Assembly (NCBI RefSeq): GCF_007097365.1
Contig: NZ_VJZR01000001.1
Location: 496,001-560,000 of the forward strand
DNA: 64,000 bases
Direction: 5' to 3'
From: Flavobacterium franklandianum
GTDB taxonomy: Bacteria > Bacteroidota > Bacteroidia > Flavobacteriales > Flavobacteriaceae
Made by a program: the position numbers and the translations under genes. Below the pieces are notes generated by a model. It was not told the DNA's origin. It worked only from the letters and a program-made list of their open reading frames with translations, and did not search any database. Positions 50,613-60,669 of this stretch are shown piece by piece (position 1 is the stretch's first letter; each line of letters opens with the position of its first letter).

Positions 50613-53042
50613 TTATGAACCACACATTTCGCAATCTTCCGGTCCGGCATTTTTTGCCAATTCGATCATTGCTCTGTATTCTTCGGCTGACATTTCAACA
50701 GCATCGTTTAAAACAGCAATAGGTTGTAGTACCTGTTCTGCGGATGGCTCTTTAACTTCTAATGGCTCCGCTTTTTTGTCATTATTCAAAGTAAATTTAA
50801 TTGCATCAACTGCTGCTTTTGTTCTCAAATAATACATTCCAGTTTTCAAACCCGACTGCCAAGCATAAAAGTGCATTGAAGTCAATTTAGAATAATTTGC
50901 ATCTTGCATAAACAAGTTCAAGGATTGCGATTGATCTACAAAATACCCTCTTTGACGAGACATATCGATAATGTCTTTCATAGACAGTTCCCAAACTGTT
51001 TTATATAACTCTTTCAAATCCTGTGGAATTTCAAGATTTTGAACTGAACCGTTGTTTCGCATTAATTCTTGCTTCAAGGTTTCGTTCCAAAGACCACGTT
51101 CTACCAAGTCATTCAATAAATGTTTGTTGACTACAATAAATTCTCCTGATAAAACTCTTCTGGTATAGATGTTGGAAGTATACGGTTCGAAAGCTTCATT
51201 ATTCCCTAAAATTTGTGAAGTCGAAGCTGTTGGCATTGGCGCCACCAAAAGTGAATTTCTAACTCCGTTTTTCATTACTTCTTTTCTCAAAGATGCCCAA
51301 TCCCAACGTCCTGAAAGCTCCTCGTCTTTCATTCCCCAAAGATTGTGTTGGAATTCACCTTGTGAAATTGGAGAGCCTTCAAAAGTAGAATAAGGTCCTT
51401 CTTCTATTGCCATTTCCATTGAAGCAGTAACTGCGGCAAAGTATAATGTTTCGAAAATTTCTTGGTTTAATTTTTTTGCTTCGTCACTAGTAAAAGGTAA
51501 ACGCAACATAATAAAGGCATCGGCAAGACCCTGAACACCAAGGCCAATAGGGCGATGACGTAAATTTGAGTTTTCAGCTTCAACAACTGGATAAAAATTT
51601 CTATCTATTACTTTGTTCAAATTACGAGTCACTCGTTTCGTAACTGTGTATAGTAATTCGTGATCAAATTTTCCATTGTCAACAAACATTGGTAACGAAA
51701 TAGAAGCAAGATTACATACCGCAATTTCATCCTTTGATGTAAATTCCATAATCTCGGTACACAAATTCGATGAACGGATGGTTCCAAGATTTTTTTGGTT
51801 CGATTTTCTGTTTGCTGCATCTTTATACAACATATAAGGTGTTCCCGTCTCGATTTGAGATTCCAGAATTTTTTCCCACAATTCACGCGCTTTGATGGTT
51901 TTACGACCTTTTCCACGAGTCTCATAATCTATGTACATCGTTTCAAATTCTTCGCCGTAAACGTCATACAAACCTGGACATTCATTAGGGCACATCAGCG
52001 TCCAATAGGTGTCTTCTTGTACGCGTTTCATAAACAAATCCGATGTCCACATAGCAAAAAACAAATCTCTGGCGCGCATTTCTTCTTTTCCAGTATTCTT
52101 TTTCAAGTCCAAAAATTCGAAAATATCAGCGTGCCAAGTTTCAATATAAATAGCAAAACTTCCTTTGCGTTTTCCACCACCTTGATCTACATAACGAGCC
52201 GTATCATTAAAAACTCTCAACATCGGAACAATTCCGTTCGATGTTCCGTTTGTACCACGAATATATGAACCCGTTGCACGAACATTATGAATAGAGAGTC
52301 CAACTCCACCAGCAGATTGTGAGATTTTGGCCGTTTGTTTCAGTGTATCATAAATTCCGTCGATGCTGTCGTCTTGCATGGCCAGAAGGAAACAAGAAGA
52401 CATTTGGGGTTTTGGAGTTCCTGCGTTGAATAATGTTGGCGTGGCGTGTGTAAAGAATTTTTTCGACATTAAGTCATACGTTTCAATCACCGATTCCAAA
52501 TCACCCAAGTGAATTCCAACCGAAACACGCATTAACATATGTTGCGGACGCTCCACAATTTTTCCGTTTATTCTCAACAAATAGGATCGTTCCAAAGTTT
52601 TGAAACCAAAATAATCGTAGTTAAAATCTCTATTGTATATAATGTGCGAATCCAAGAATTCAGCATTGTCCATAATCACTTTATGCACTTCTTCGGATAG
52701 TAATGGAGCTTCAAGATTCGTTCTTGGATTTACATAATGAAACATTTCGTTCATTGTTTCCGAGAAAGATTTTTTGGTATTGGAATGTAAATTCGAAATT
52801 GCAATTCGAGCTGCAAGTTGAGCATAATCAGGATGCGCAATCGTCATCGAAGCTGCAGTTTCGGCTGCTAGATTATCTAATTCAGATGTCGAGACTCCGT
52901 CATACAATCCTTCTATCACTCGCATCGCCACCTTTACAGGTTCTACTAAACCATTAAGTCCGTAGCATAGTTTTTTAATTCTATCTGTTATCTTGTCAAA
53001 CATTACTGGCTCTTTGTGGCCATCTCTTTTTACTACGTACAT
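50613..53042 (-). CDS. nrdA: Ribonucleoside-diphosphate reductase, class Ia, alpha subunit
   Basis: Reduces ribonucleoside diphosphates to deoxyribonucleotides together with the NrdB radical subunit. It has 809 residues. An ATP-cone ([22 protein letters not shown], 1-90) is followed by the ten-stranded barrel with [36 protein letters not shown] and [20 protein letters not shown]. The C-terminal CEMC pair carries electrons from thioredoxin. The gene lies 255 bases downstream of nrdB on the same strand, the reverse of the usual nrdAB order, and the gap holds an interspersed repeat. Confidence 0.96.
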   Translation of the reverse strand: MYVVKRDGHKEPVMFDKITDRIKKLCYGLNGLVEPVKVAMRVIEGLYDGVSTSELDNLAAETAASMTIAHPDYAQLAARIAISNLHSNTKKSFSETMNEMFHYVNPRTNLEAPLLSEEVHKVIMDNAEFLDSHIIYNRDFNYDYFGFKTLERSYLLRINGKIVERPQHMLMRVSVGIHLGDLESVIETYDLMSKKFFTHATPTLFNAGTPKPQMSSCFLLAMQDDSIDGIYDTLKQTAKISQSAGGVGLSIHNVRATGSYIRGTNGTSNGIVPMLRVFNDTARYVDQGGGKRKGSFAIYIETWHADIFEFLDLKKNTGKEEMRARDLFFAMWTSDLFMKRVQEDTYWTLMCPNECPGLYDVYGEEFETMYIDYETRGKGRKTIKARELWEKILESQIETGTPYMLYKDAANRKSNQKNLGTIRSSNLCTEIMEFTSKDEIAVCNLASISLPMFVDNGKFDHELLYTVTKRVTRNLNKVIDRNFYPVVEAENSNLRHRPIGLGVQGLADAFIMLRLPFTSDEAKKLNQEIFETLYFAAVTASMEMAIEEGPYSTFEGSPISQGEFQHNLWGMKDEELSGRWDWASLRKEVMKNGVRNSLLVAPMPTASTSQILGNNEAFEPYTSNIYTRRVLSGEFIVVNKHLLNDLVERGLWNETLKQELMRNNGSVQNLEIPQDLKELYKTVWELSMKDIIDMSRQRGYFVDQSQSLNLFMQDANYSKLTSMHFYAWQSGLKTGMYYLRTKAAVDAIKFTLNNDKKAEPLEVKEPSAEQVLQPIAVLNDAVEMSAEEYRAMIELAKNAGPEDCEMCGS

Positions 53043-53104
53043 AATTTTTAGTTTTGTGAAATAGACAATCCCTTCTCTATTTCGGGGTATTTGTGATTAA
53101 TTTT

Positions 53105-53211
53105 GGGAAGCTAATCCCGGTAATTTTATCTGGAGCTTTATCCCGCTATACGTTACAATCTTTTGTTTTTTAAAGGAAAAAACAAAAGGATTTCCACTGC
53201 AATCGGGGCTA
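53105..53211. repeat. Interspersed repeat element between nrdB and nrdA
   Basis: A segment with a strong AT hairpin (about 53159-53191, CTTTTGTTTTTT pairing with AAAAAACAAAAG) flanked by GGAGCTTTATCCCGCTATA on the left and TTTCCACTGCAATCGGGGCT on the right. I recall this pattern as a very common intergenic element in Flavobacterium genomes, whose sequence I cannot search here. A structured RNA such as the Flavo-1 motif is possible. Confidence 0.6.
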
Positions 53212-53242
53212 AAAACAGTTAAGATTTGAGAATCTATAATTT

Positions 53243-53283
53243 AAACCATTAAGACATTAAGTTTCATTAAGTCTTAATGGTTT
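53243..53283. terminator. Hairpin after nrdB
   Basis: AAACCATTAAGAC (53243-53255) pairs perfectly with GTCTTAATGGTTT (53271-53283). The 15-base loop itself contains further CATTAAG repeats. It starts 15 bases past the nrdB stop and may stop or dampen transcription into nrdA. Confidence 0.6.
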
Positions 53284-53297
53284 GTATTTGTAAAGCA

Positions 53298-54275
53298 TCA
53301 AAAATCCGCGTCGAAGCTAATTTTTTGAGCATCAGAATCAGTATTCATCACTCCTGATTTTTGATATTCGGCAACTTTCTTTTCGAAGAAATTGGTTTTT
53401 CCTTGAAGTGAAATCATATCCATAAAATCAAAAGGGTTTGCCGTGTTGTATTCTCTTTTGCAACCCAATTCTACCAATAATCTGTCGGTAACAAATTCTA
53501 AATATTGAGTCATTAAGACAGCGTTCATCCCAATCAAACTCACTGGGATCGACTCCGTTATAAATTCTCTTTCTATGTTCAAAGCATCCACTATTATTTC
53601 TCGGATACGTGCTTTTGACACTTTGTTTTTAAGGTGATGGTTGTGTAAATGCACAGCGAAGTCACAGTGAACTCCTTCGTCACGAGAAATTAATTCATTC
53701 GAAAAGGTTAAACCTGGCATCAATCCACGTTTTTTTAACCAAAAAATAGAGCAAAAACTTCCTGAGAAGAAAATACCTTCAACGGCTGCAAAAGCAATTA
53801 ATCTTTCGGCAAACGAATCTGATTCGATCCATTTCAAAGCCCATTGTGCTTTTTTCTGAATAGCTGGAAATCTTTCGATGGCATTGAATAATTCGTCTTT
53901 CTCAGCTTCGTCTTTCACATAAGTGTCAATCAAAAGAGAGTAGGTTTCGCTATGAATGTTTTCCATCATAATCTGGAAGCCGTAGAAGAATTTAGCTTCG
54001 GCATATTGTACTTCGTTTACGAAATTTTGAGCTAAATTCTCGTTTACAATTCCGTCAGAAGCGGCGAAAAATGCTAGAATATGTTTTACAAAATACTTTT
54101 CGTCTTCGCTTAATTTATTGTTCCAATCGTTTAAATCTTGAGCCAAATCAATTTCTTCGGCAGTCCAAATACTGGCTTCTGTTTTTTTGTAAAATTCCCA
54201 AATATCGTGGTGTTTGATAGGGAAAATCACGAATCGATTTTTGTTTTCTTGTAAGATTGGTTCAAGTTTTGACAT
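53298..54275 (-). CDS. nrdB: Ribonucleoside-diphosphate reductase, class Ia, beta subunit
   Basis: The radical-generating diiron subunit that works with NrdA. It has 325 residues, the usual length. Iron-site helices are visible: [11 protein letters not shown] (around 41-51), [21 protein letters not shown] (the E-x-x-H helix, about 95-115), [13 protein letters not shown] and [19 protein letters not shown]. It is read as the first gene of an nrdB-nrdA unit. Upstream, a TAAGTTTG box (54365-54372, minus strand) could be its promoter. Confidence 0.95.
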   Translation of the reverse strand: MSKLEPILQENKNRFVIFPIKHHDIWEFYKKTEASIWTAEEIDLAQDLNDWNNKLSEDEKYFVKHILAFFAASDGIVNENLAQNFVNEVQYAEAKFFYGFQIMMENIHSETYSLLIDTYVKDEAEKDELFNAIERFPAIQKKAQWALKWIESDSFAERLIAFAAVEGIFFSGSFCSIFWLKKRGLMPGLTFSNELISRDEGVHCDFAVHLHNHHLKNKVSKARIREIIVDALNIEREFITESIPVSLIGMNAVLMTQYLEFVTDRLLVELGCKREYNTANPFDFMDMISLQGKTNFFEKKVAEYQKSGVMNTDSDAQKISFDADF

Positions 54276-54364
54276 TGCTATTTTTATTTTTTTTTGAAAT
54301 TTTAACGAATTTTTATGCTTTTCGTAGATTACAAAGATTGTGAATTCTTGCGGTTATAAAAAGC

Positions 54365-54372
54365 CAAACTTA
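54365..54372 (-). promoter_or_regulatory. Candidate -7 box of nrdB
   Basis: TAAGTTTG on the minus strand fits TAnnTTTG, 89 bases before nrdB. A 10-bp inverted repeat (GATTGTGAAT at 54336-54345 and ATTCACAATC at 54372-54381) flanks the box. I see no typical NrdR box. Confidence 0.4.
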
Positions 54373-54538
54373 TTCACAATCGGGATGAGTTTTTAACAAA
54401 TAGAAGCGATTGGAATATTTTTCATACAAATTATAATATGCTAAAAGCCAATATTTTAAAAGTAAAATGTAACGTAAGACACTGTAGAATATAGGATTTA
54501 AAAAAATACTAAATATGGGAATTATAATTTTTTAAAAA

Positions 54539-55105
54539 TTATTTTTTCAGATCCTGGGCGACTTTTTCGAGTTCTAAATACCAGTCTTCGCCAAATCTTC
54601 GGATGAGGGCTTCTTTGACAAATTTATAAACTGGAACTTCGAGTTCTTTGCCTAAAGAACAGGCATCATCGCAAATCTCCCACTTATCATAATTCACGGC
54701 GAAAAATTCAGTGAAATCTTTCACACGAATAGGATACAAATGACAGGAAACTGGTTTTTTGAAACTAACTTCCCCTTGATTGTAGGCTTGCTCGATTCCA
54801 CAAAGCGCCGTTTTTCCATCATAAATGACGTAAGCGCAATCCTTATTATTAATTAAAGGGGTTTCGAGATCGCCATCGGTGCCTTTTGTCCAAGCTCCTT
54901 GAGCTTCTATTGCTGCAATGCCTTCTTTGCGAAGAAAGGGTTTTACTTTTGGATAAATTTCCTCCAAAATCTTGGTTTCGGCTTCGTTTAGAGGCGCCCC
55001 AGCATCACCATCGACGCAACAAGCGCCTTTGCAAGCGGATAAATTACAAACAAATTCTTTTTCGAGAATATCTTCCGATACGATGGTTTTTCCTAGTTGA
55101 AACAT
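54539..55105 (-). CDS. DUF3109-family cysteine-rich protein
   Basis: A 188-residue cytoplasmic protein of the DUF3109 family, related to YkgJ-type zinc/iron-cluster proteins. Cys are grouped as [17 protein letters not shown] near the start (residues 19-34) and as [27 protein letters not shown] and [10 protein letters not shown] further on, consistent with metal or Fe-S binding. The end, [19 protein letters not shown], is helical. No neighbour suggests a pathway. Its function is unknown in the family as far as I know. Confidence 0.85.
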   Translation of the reverse strand: MFQLGKTIVSEDILEKEFVCNLSACKGACCVDGDAGAPLNEAETKILEEIYPKVKPFLRKEGIAAIEAQGAWTKGTDGDLETPLINNKDCAYVIYDGKTALCGIEQAYNQGEVSFKKPVSCHLYPIRVKDFTEFFAVNYDKWEICDDACSLGKELEVPVYKFVKEALIRRFGEDWYLELEKVAQDLKK

Positions 55106-55280
55106 TTTGCAAAGATACTTTGCAATTCTGAATTTCGGATGTTAAATTTTTAGTTTTTAGATTAAAAATATTTGGACTTCCATTGAGCCTCTAGTTTTTA
55201 AATTAACCCAATCAACAACTATACTCGGTGCTTTTGTCAAAAATTAACCATCATTTATGAGTTAACCGCATAGAATACAC

Positions 55281-55288
55281 TACTTTTG
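55281..55288 (+). promoter_or_regulatory. -7 promoter box of the MarC-family gene
   Basis: TACTTTTG is a full match to TAnnTTTG, 19 bases before the gene start. A TTTA 23 bases upstream is the nearest thing to a -33 box. Confidence 0.5.
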
Positions 55289-55307
55289 CCCCATAAAGTT
55301 AAGAATT

Positions 55308-55883
55308 ATGGAATTAGATTTTAAAGAAATAATTGCTGTCGGGATGGTGCTTTTTGCTGTGATTGATATTGTGGGCACTATTCCAATTGTTGTAGATTTG
55401 AGAACAAAACACGGGCATATTGAATCTGAGAAAGCATCGCTAGTTGCAGGAATGATTATGATTATTTTCCTTTTTGTTGGAGAAGAATTATTAAATTTAA
55501 TTGGTATTGATGTGCATTCATTTGCAGTTGCAGGTTCTTTTGTCTTGTTCTTTTTGGCACTTGAAATGATTTTGGGCATTCGCATTTATCGTGATGAAGA
55601 AGCAGGTTCCGCATCCATAGTACCCATTGCTTTTCCGTTAATTGCAGGAGCGGGAACGATGACTACTTTATTGTCATTGAAAGCGCAATACCAAACCCTA
55701 AATATTATCATTGCTATTGTTTTGAATATTATTGTAGTTTATATCGTTTTGAAATCATCGGCAAAAATCGAAAAAATGTTGGGAAAAAATGGTTTAGGAG
55801 TGATAAGAAAGGCTTTTGGAGTGGTTCTTTTGGCAATTGCTGTTAAATTATTTGCTGGTAATGTTAAAGATTTGTTCCTGTAA
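55308..55883 (+). CDS. MarC-family integral membrane protein
   Basis: A 191-residue protein with six hydrophobic segments, matching the MarC/UPF0056 family: an N-terminal VLFAVIDIVGTIPIVVDLR, then FVLFFLALEMILGI and IVPIAFPLIAGAGTMTTLLSL in the third quarter, ending with IRKAFGVVLLAIAVKLFAGN. The family has no proven transport substrate. It is a single-gene unit. Confidence 0.85.
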   Translation: MELDFKEIIAVGMVLFAVIDIVGTIPIVVDLRTKHGHIESEKASLVAGMIMIIFLFVGEELLNLIGIDVHSFAVAGSFVLFFLALEMILGIRIYRDEEAGSASIVPIAFPLIAGAGTMTTLLSLKAQYQTLNIIIAIVLNIIVVYIVLKSSAKIEKMLGKNGLGVIRKAFGVVLLAIAVKLFAGNVKDLFL

Positions 55884-56046
55884 ATTAAATTTTTATAAAT
55901 TTACCCATCATTTTTACATAATACTATTTTTATGAAATGAGCATAACGCAAATGCGATGCAAACATTGACAAAAATATATGCGACCCGAGTTTACGAACT
56001 GGCGAAGCAATTCCATATTCCTTTAAAAAATAAATAATATCTACAT

Positions 56047-56250
56047 ATGAAACTTTTCACTAACATATTGGTCGTTTTGGCAATCGGGCTAATTATATTC
56101 AATATTAGTTTGCTTGACTTTGAACATCCTCTCGAAGGCAACAGTATGATTGCTTTTATTGGAATTGCGGCTTCATTTTGTGCTATTTTAATTCTATTGA
56201 TTTTTAGAATGTCAAAAAGCATTGAAGAAAAAATGAATGATAAATTCTAA
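56047..56250 (+). CDS. Small two-helix membrane protein
   Basis: A 67-residue protein with two hydrophobic segments (about 4-22 and 34-53) and a charged C-terminal tail (RMSKSIEEKMNDKF). The stop overlaps the start of the following flavoprotein gene in a TAATG junction, so the two are translated together. No known family comes to mind. It could anchor its partner to the membrane (inference). Confidence 0.6.
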   Translation: MKLFTNILVVLAIGLIIFNISLLDFEHPLEGNSMIAFIGIAASFCAILILLIFRMSKSIEEKMNDKF

Positions 56251-56858
56251 TGTTTGATGTTTTAATTCTAGGCGGAGGCGTTTCAGGAATGTCTTGTGCT
56301 TTAGTATTGGGTTCTGCCAAAAACAAACCTTTTGTTACCGAAAAAGCCATTGGCGTTATTGCCCATCAAAAAAATTCTAATCTTCAGGAAGCGATTATAA
56401 ACAATGCTTACGGAATTCCTCCCGGCAAATTAGGAGCCGATTTATTGTATGAAAGTATCCAACATTTATCAAAAACGTATCCTCATATTATTCAGATTCC
56501 AAATGAAAAAGTTCTAAAAATTGAAGGCGAATCCCCTGAATTTACAATTACTACCAATACAAATACTTATAAATCCAAAATGGTTGTTGTGGGAATTGGT
56601 GCTGCCAATACTTTTGCCATCGAAGGTTTGATGCACTACGTAGAACCACATCAAAAAACACTTCCCGAAAAACAAAGAATCCAACTCAAAAACAACGACC
56701 ACAAAGTTGCGGAGGGTATTTATGTCACCGGAACATTAGCGGGTTCGAGAAGCCAAGTAGCCATTGCTGCAGGAAGTGGGGCTGCTGTTGCAACCGATAT
56801 TCTGACTTTATGGAATGGAGGAATGCAAACGCAAGTTCATGATAGTATTAAGAAGTAA
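56250..56858 (+). CDS. Short FAD-binding oxidoreductase lacking the NAD(P)H domain
   Basis: A 202-residue protein related to thioredoxin-reductase-like flavoproteins. The FAD dinucleotide fold opens VLILGGGVSGMSCALVLGSAK (4-24), and the second FAD signature is GIYVTGTLAGSRSQVAIAAGSG near 155-176. Compared with the usual 310 residues, the inserted NAD(P)H-binding domain and its CxxC pair are missing, and the two FAD halves are joined directly (around GIGAANTFAIEG). It may therefore bind FAD without reacting with NADPH. It is coupled to the small membrane protein before it (TAATG overlap). Confidence 0.7.
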   Translation: MFDVLILGGGVSGMSCALVLGSAKNKPFVTEKAIGVIAHQKNSNLQEAIINNAYGIPPGKLGADLLYESIQHLSKTYPHIIQIPNEKVLKIEGESPEFTITTNTNTYKSKMVVVGIGAANTFAIEGLMHYVEPHQKTLPEKQRIQLKNNDHKVAEGIYVTGTLAGSRSQVAIAAGSGAAVATDILTLWNGGMQTQVHDSIKK

Positions 56859-56896
56859 TTCTGTAGAAAAAGAAAATTTATCCTCTATTAATTCTC

Positions 56897-57724
56897 CTAT
56901 TTTTTTTCTGAAATTTCCTTTTTTATTATATTAACTTCTTTTATTAATAATGGAAAAGCGGGCTCAGCCATAGCTCCATGATTAAAACCCTCAAGTTTAT
57001 ATATTGTGGTGCGTTTATGTCCAGCTAGTTTCATCATCCTCCACATATAGGCGTTTTCTTCATAACGTCCGAGCAATTCCATTTCGGGATCTCCAGTAAT
57101 AAGAACCAAAGGCGGAGCATCTGGACGAACAAAATAAAGTGGTGCATATTCGTCTATCAAAGGCTGTATTTCGTTCATCCCCATTTCTTTTCTAATGGTA
57201 AAATGCGTTATAGTATGTCCGCTAAACGGAATATTTCCAGCAATGCTGTTGGCATCAATTTCATGTTTAGCCAAATACTTTTTATCAAGCCCCACCATCA
57301 TTGTTAAATAACCTCCTGCGGAATGTCCCGACAAAAAAATCATATCGGATCTACCACCATAATTATCAATATGTTGAAAAGTCCAAGCAATTGCAGCAGC
57401 AGCATCTTCTATGTATGCAGGCGCTTTTACTTTTGGCGAAAGCCTGTAGCCAACCCCAATTACGGCAAAACCTTTTTCTAGTAAAGCATTCGGAATTTCT
57501 TTATTCCCTCCAGAAAGTCCGCCTCCATGAAACCAAATAATTGTGGCAAAGTTTTTAGATTTTTTAGGATAATAAATATCCAAAGAACACTGAGAATCGA
57601 TGTATTTATCACTTTTATTAATAGCATCGGGGTAATAATGTATGTCTTTCTCGATAGCATATTGCTGTTGCGCACTCACAAAAAATGAAGTGGTCAATAA
57701 CAATAAAAATATAATTTTTTTCAT
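56897..57724 (-). CDS. Exported alpha/beta-hydrolase (esterase/lipase family)
   Basis: A 275-residue hydrolase with a signal peptide (ending FVSAQ, about residue 18). The alpha/beta-hydrolase marks are the oxyanion loop WFHGGGLSGG (about 64-73), the nucleophile elbow LSGHSAGGYLT, and a late His in EGFNHGAM. The layout resembles BD-FAE/carboxylesterase-type enzymes active on short esters, for example acetylated sugars. It lies 68 bases after the protease gene on the same strand, possibly in one unit. The natural substrate is unknown. Confidence 0.8.
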   Translation of the reverse strand: MKKIIFLLLLTTSFFVSAQQQYAIEKDIHYYPDAINKSDKYIDSQCSLDIYYPKKSKNFATIIWFHGGGLSGGNKEIPNALLEKGFAVIGVGYRLSPKVKAPAYIEDAAAAIAWTFQHIDNYGGRSDMIFLSGHSAGGYLTMMVGLDKKYLAKHEIDANSIAGNIPFSGHTITHFTIRKEMGMNEIQPLIDEYAPLYFVRPDAPPLVLITGDPEMELLGRYEENAYMWRMMKLAGHKRTTIYKLEGFNHGAMAEPAFPLLIKEVNIIKKEISEKK

Positions 57725-57792
57725 GTTTTTTCTAATATAATCTCGTTACATTCTTAAATTTAACATCAAATCTGAATCGATTTCGAATTAGT

Positions 57793-59361
57793 CTATTTCA
57801 AAACCGCATCAATCATCGTATCCTCTTTCAACACAATTTCATAAAATTTACCTTCATTGAATAATTGACGGGCAAATTCTGCTGCCAAATAGCGTTTTAC
57901 CAATGATTTGTTTTTGTCTAAACTCATATTGATACCATTCTTGAAAAGGTGTTTTTGAAAAGCGTTGAAATACGAATCCGTTCCCTCCATTTTGACTTTA
58001 AATTGTTCGAAAGTCAATCCTTTAAAAGCGTTTCGGTTGTGATCCAATTGTTCAAAAATAAATTGACCTAGAACTCCCGTTTGCAATAAATAAGCTGTGT
58101 GTTCTTTGCTTGGTTCCAATTCAAGCGGAACGAAAACATCGGGAACAATTCCGCCGCCTCCATAAACGATTTTGCCTTTTGGCGTTTTGAATTTGGGTGT
58201 ATTGGGTGTTTTTATGCTGTCTTTATGATACAATTCTCCGCTTTTAAAACGCGATTCCGATTCTTTCAAATAATCTTCGGAGCCCTTTGTATAGGGTTTT
58301 TGTATCGAACGTCCCGTTGGAGTGTAGTATCTGGCAATGGTCAATCGAACGGCCGAACCATCGTCAAAATCCATTTCTCGTTGTACCAATCCTTTGCCAA
58401 AAGAACGGCGTCCCACAATGGTTCCTCTGTCATTGTCCTGAATCGCTCCCGCTAATATTTCGCTCGCAGATGCGCTGTTTTCGTTGATTAAAATAAATAG
58501 TTTTCCGTTTTCGAAACTACCCGTTTTAGTTGCAAAAGTTTTATTGGTTGTTCCGTTTTTGTCTTTTGTAAAAACAATTAATTGTTTGTCTTTTAGAAAC
58601 TCATCGGCAATAGCCACAGCTTGCTCTAGGTAGCCGCCACCGTTGTCACGAAGGTCAATTACAAGGGATTTTATTCCTTTTTCTTTTAATTTGGTTAAAC
58701 CAGTTTTGAACTCCTTGAAAGTGCTTTCGGCAAATCGATTGATTTTGATGTATCCCGTTGTTGGGTTCAATAGCAAGGCGGCATCAACGCTTTTTATAGG
58801 GATAATACCTCGTTTAATTTTAATATCTAATTTTTTGTTTTCGGATTTTCTATAAACGGTAACAAGAATTTCGGAACCTTCTTTTCCTTTAAGTTTTGAA
58901 AACAGACTGTCTGTTGGTAGTTTTCGTCCAAATAATTTTGTTTTGTCAGCAAACAAAATTCGGTCTCCCGATTGAATTCCCGCTTTTTCCGAAGGGCCAT
59001 TTTCGATTGTTTTTATGATGGCCAAAGAATCTTTGTACATATAAAAATTCACTCCGATTCCGACAAACTCACCTTGCATACTTTCGGCAACTTGTGCTTG
59101 CTCGCTTGGCGGAATATAGACCGAATGCGGGTCTAGTTGTGCCAAAATATTGTCGATGGCACGATTGGTAATCGAATCGGCGTTTACTTTATCGACATAT
59201 TCGTTGTCGATAAAATCAAGCAATTTGTTGAGTTTGTTTTTTGAATTGTTTTTGGTCAAAAATTGATTTTGCTCCGGAAAGTTGAGCCATCCGCCCAGAA
59301 GAATTCCAAAGGCAAGTGCTCCAAAAATAAGAATTGGAAAGTATTTAGGATTGATTTTCAT
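57793..59361 (-). CDS. S41-family C-terminal processing peptidase with PDZ domain
   Basis: A 522-residue membrane-anchored protease (helix at about 8-25) acting in the periplasm. A PDZ domain (about 95-175, GEFVGIGVNFY to KAGIQSGDRILFAD) precedes the S41 catalytic core. The catalytic dyad is visible as NENSASASE with Ser298 and SFGKGLVQ with Lys323, with the supporting Gln327, all at the spacing known for Prc/CtpA. It lies 1 base after the dCMP deaminase stop, so HupE-like, deaminase and protease genes form one operon. Confidence 0.92.
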   Translation of the reverse strand: MKINPKYFPILIFGALAFGILLGGWLNFPEQNQFLTKNNSKNKLNKLLDFIDNEYVDKVNADSITNRAIDNILAQLDPHSVYIPPSEQAQVAESMQGEFVGIGVNFYMYKDSLAIIKTIENGPSEKAGIQSGDRILFADKTKLFGRKLPTDSLFSKLKGKEGSEILVTVYRKSENKKLDIKIKRGIIPIKSVDAALLLNPTTGYIKINRFAESTFKEFKTGLTKLKEKGIKSLVIDLRDNGGGYLEQAVAIADEFLKDKQLIVFTKDKNGTTNKTFATKTGSFENGKLFILINENSASASEILAGAIQDNDRGTIVGRRSFGKGLVQREMDFDDGSAVRLTIARYYTPTGRSIQKPYTKGSEDYLKESESRFKSGELYHKDSIKTPNTPKFKTPKGKIVYGGGGIVPDVFVPLELEPSKEHTAYLLQTGVLGQFIFEQLDHNRNAFKGLTFEQFKVKMEGTDSYFNAFQKHLFKNGINMSLDKNKSLVKRYLAAEFARQLFNEGKFYEIVLKEDTMIDAVLK

Positions 59362-59362
59362 T

Positions 59363-59791
59363 TTAATCTAAAATTTCAATTTGTTCTACGATTACGCCAG
59401 CTTTTACTAAAAAATCTAAACCAGAAGTATCTCTATAGCCTAGTTGGTAAACCACTCTTTTTATCCCAGATTGATGTATTAATTTGCTACATTCTTTGCA
59501 AGGTGAAAGGGTAATATAGAGTGTGGCTCCTTCGCAAGTTTGGGTAGATTTGGCCACTTTTAGAATGGCGTTGGCTTCAGCGTGAAGCACATACCAATTG
59601 GTTAGTCCAGCTTCATCTTCGCAACAATTTTCAAACCCAGAAGGCGTTCCGTTATATCCGTCGGAAATTATCATTTTATCTCGAACGATTATGGCGCCCA
59701 CTTGTTTGCGTTTGCAATAGGACAAGCGGCTCCATTCTTTAGCAATTCGAAGATAGGCTTTGTCGTATTTATTTAATTTTTTCTTTTCCAT
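59363..59791 (-). CDS. dCMP/deoxycytidylate deaminase (ComEB type)
   Basis: Deaminates dCMP to dUMP, feeding thymidylate synthesis. It is 142 residues with the zinc-site motifs HAEANAI (His70, Glu72) and SPCKECSKLI (Cys98, Cys101) of the cytidine/deoxycytidylate deaminase family. The N-terminus KAYLRIAKEWSRLSYCKRKQVGAIIV is typical of ComEB. It is the second gene of a three-gene unit, 7 bases after the HupE-like gene and 1 base before the protease gene. Confidence 0.9.
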   Translation of the reverse strand: MEKKKLNKYDKAYLRIAKEWSRLSYCKRKQVGAIIVRDKMIISDGYNGTPSGFENCCEDEAGLTNWYVLHAEANAILKVAKSTQTCEGATLYITLSPCKECSKLIHQSGIKRVVYQLGYRDTSGLDFLVKAGVIVEQIEILD

Positions 59792-59798
59792 TTTTAAT

Positions 59799-60392
59799 TT
59801 ATCTCTTCCAAATTTCGCTTTGAATAATCATTGGCAAAACAACTCCAATTACAAAAGACGACATCACTAATGTCCAATCGCGTTTTGAAAATCGGAAGAA
59901 AGTTTGGACAATATACGAAAGTATCAACACAATAAAAACTACTACTATTTGAGATGTTTCAATTCCAAGTGAATATTCAGACAATGGCAATAATTTTGAT
60001 TGAGGAGAACCGCCAACTAAGGTCTTAAAATGCCCGGCAAAACTCAATCCGTGTATGATTCCGAAAAACAAAGTTACAAATCCAATAACGCTAATACTTT
60101 CTTGTTTTGAAGATTTTCCGGCAGTGAAAAGATTAAAAAAAGCGATGATTAGAATGGTTATTGGAATTAAAAATTCGACCAAATTGACTTTAATAATCAC
60201 GACACCAAAAACCGATAACAGCAACGCTACTGTGTGACCAATGGTGAAAATGGTAACTAAAAGTAGCAATCTTTTCCAATCTTTGAAGGCATAAGGAATT
60301 GTCAATGCTATTAAGAATAAAAAGTGGTCATAAGCTGATAGGTCTAGAATATGCCTCAAGCCTTTTTCGAAATAATTCCAAAATTCTGACAT
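59799..60392 (-). CDS. HupE/UreJ-family membrane protein
   Basis: A 197-residue integral membrane protein with six or seven helices. The family's His-containing segments are visible: DHFLFLIAL (22-30), FTIGHTVALLLSVF, and FGIIHGLSFAGHFK. HupE/UreJ proteins are thought to move metals such as nickel or cobalt. No urease or hydrogenase gene is seen in the window, so the metal is open. It is the first gene of the operon with dCMP deaminase and the S41 protease. Confidence 0.8.
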   Translation of the reverse strand: MSEFWNYFEKGLRHILDLSAYDHFLFLIALTIPYAFKDWKRLLLLVTIFTIGHTVALLLSVFGVVIIKVNLVEFLIPITILIIAFFNLFTAGKSSKQESISVIGFVTLFFGIIHGLSFAGHFKTLVGGSPQSKLLPLSEYSLGIETSQIVVVFIVLILSYIVQTFFRFSKRDWTLVMSSFVIGVVLPMIIQSEIWKR

Positions 60393-60603
60393 TATAAATA
60401 AGTATTATGATTAGGGGTTGTCAAACTTACAATTAATTTTGAAAACTATTGTTTGGATTTAACATTTTAGAAGAATTCCATTAACAAATTATAAAAAATA
60501 CTATTTAAAATATAGTATCAATTAATATTGGAAATTTAACAAAAATCAAATAATTATGAAGCTTCTTAATTTCTTGATATTTAAGATAATAGTGCCATTT
60601 TTA

Positions 60604-60635
60604 TTTATAGATTATTACTATTTATCGTATATTTG
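60604..60635 (+). promoter_or_regulatory. Promoter of the GH16 gene
   Basis: A TATATTTG -7 box (60628-60635, full TAnnTTTG match) lies 20 bases downstream of TTTA (60604-60607), a near match to the -33 TTTG. This is the best promoter in the window by spacing, about 30 bases before the GH16 start. Confidence 0.6.
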
Positions 60636-60669
60636 TTATCATCTTTTTCTTTTCTAAATGTTATTCGTT

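Noticed and set aside
57770..57790. AATCGATTTCGAATT as a further LacI-type operator
   Set aside because: It is only loosely palindromic, lacks the central CG palindrome and lies between a protease gene and a hydrolase gene unrelated to the regulon.
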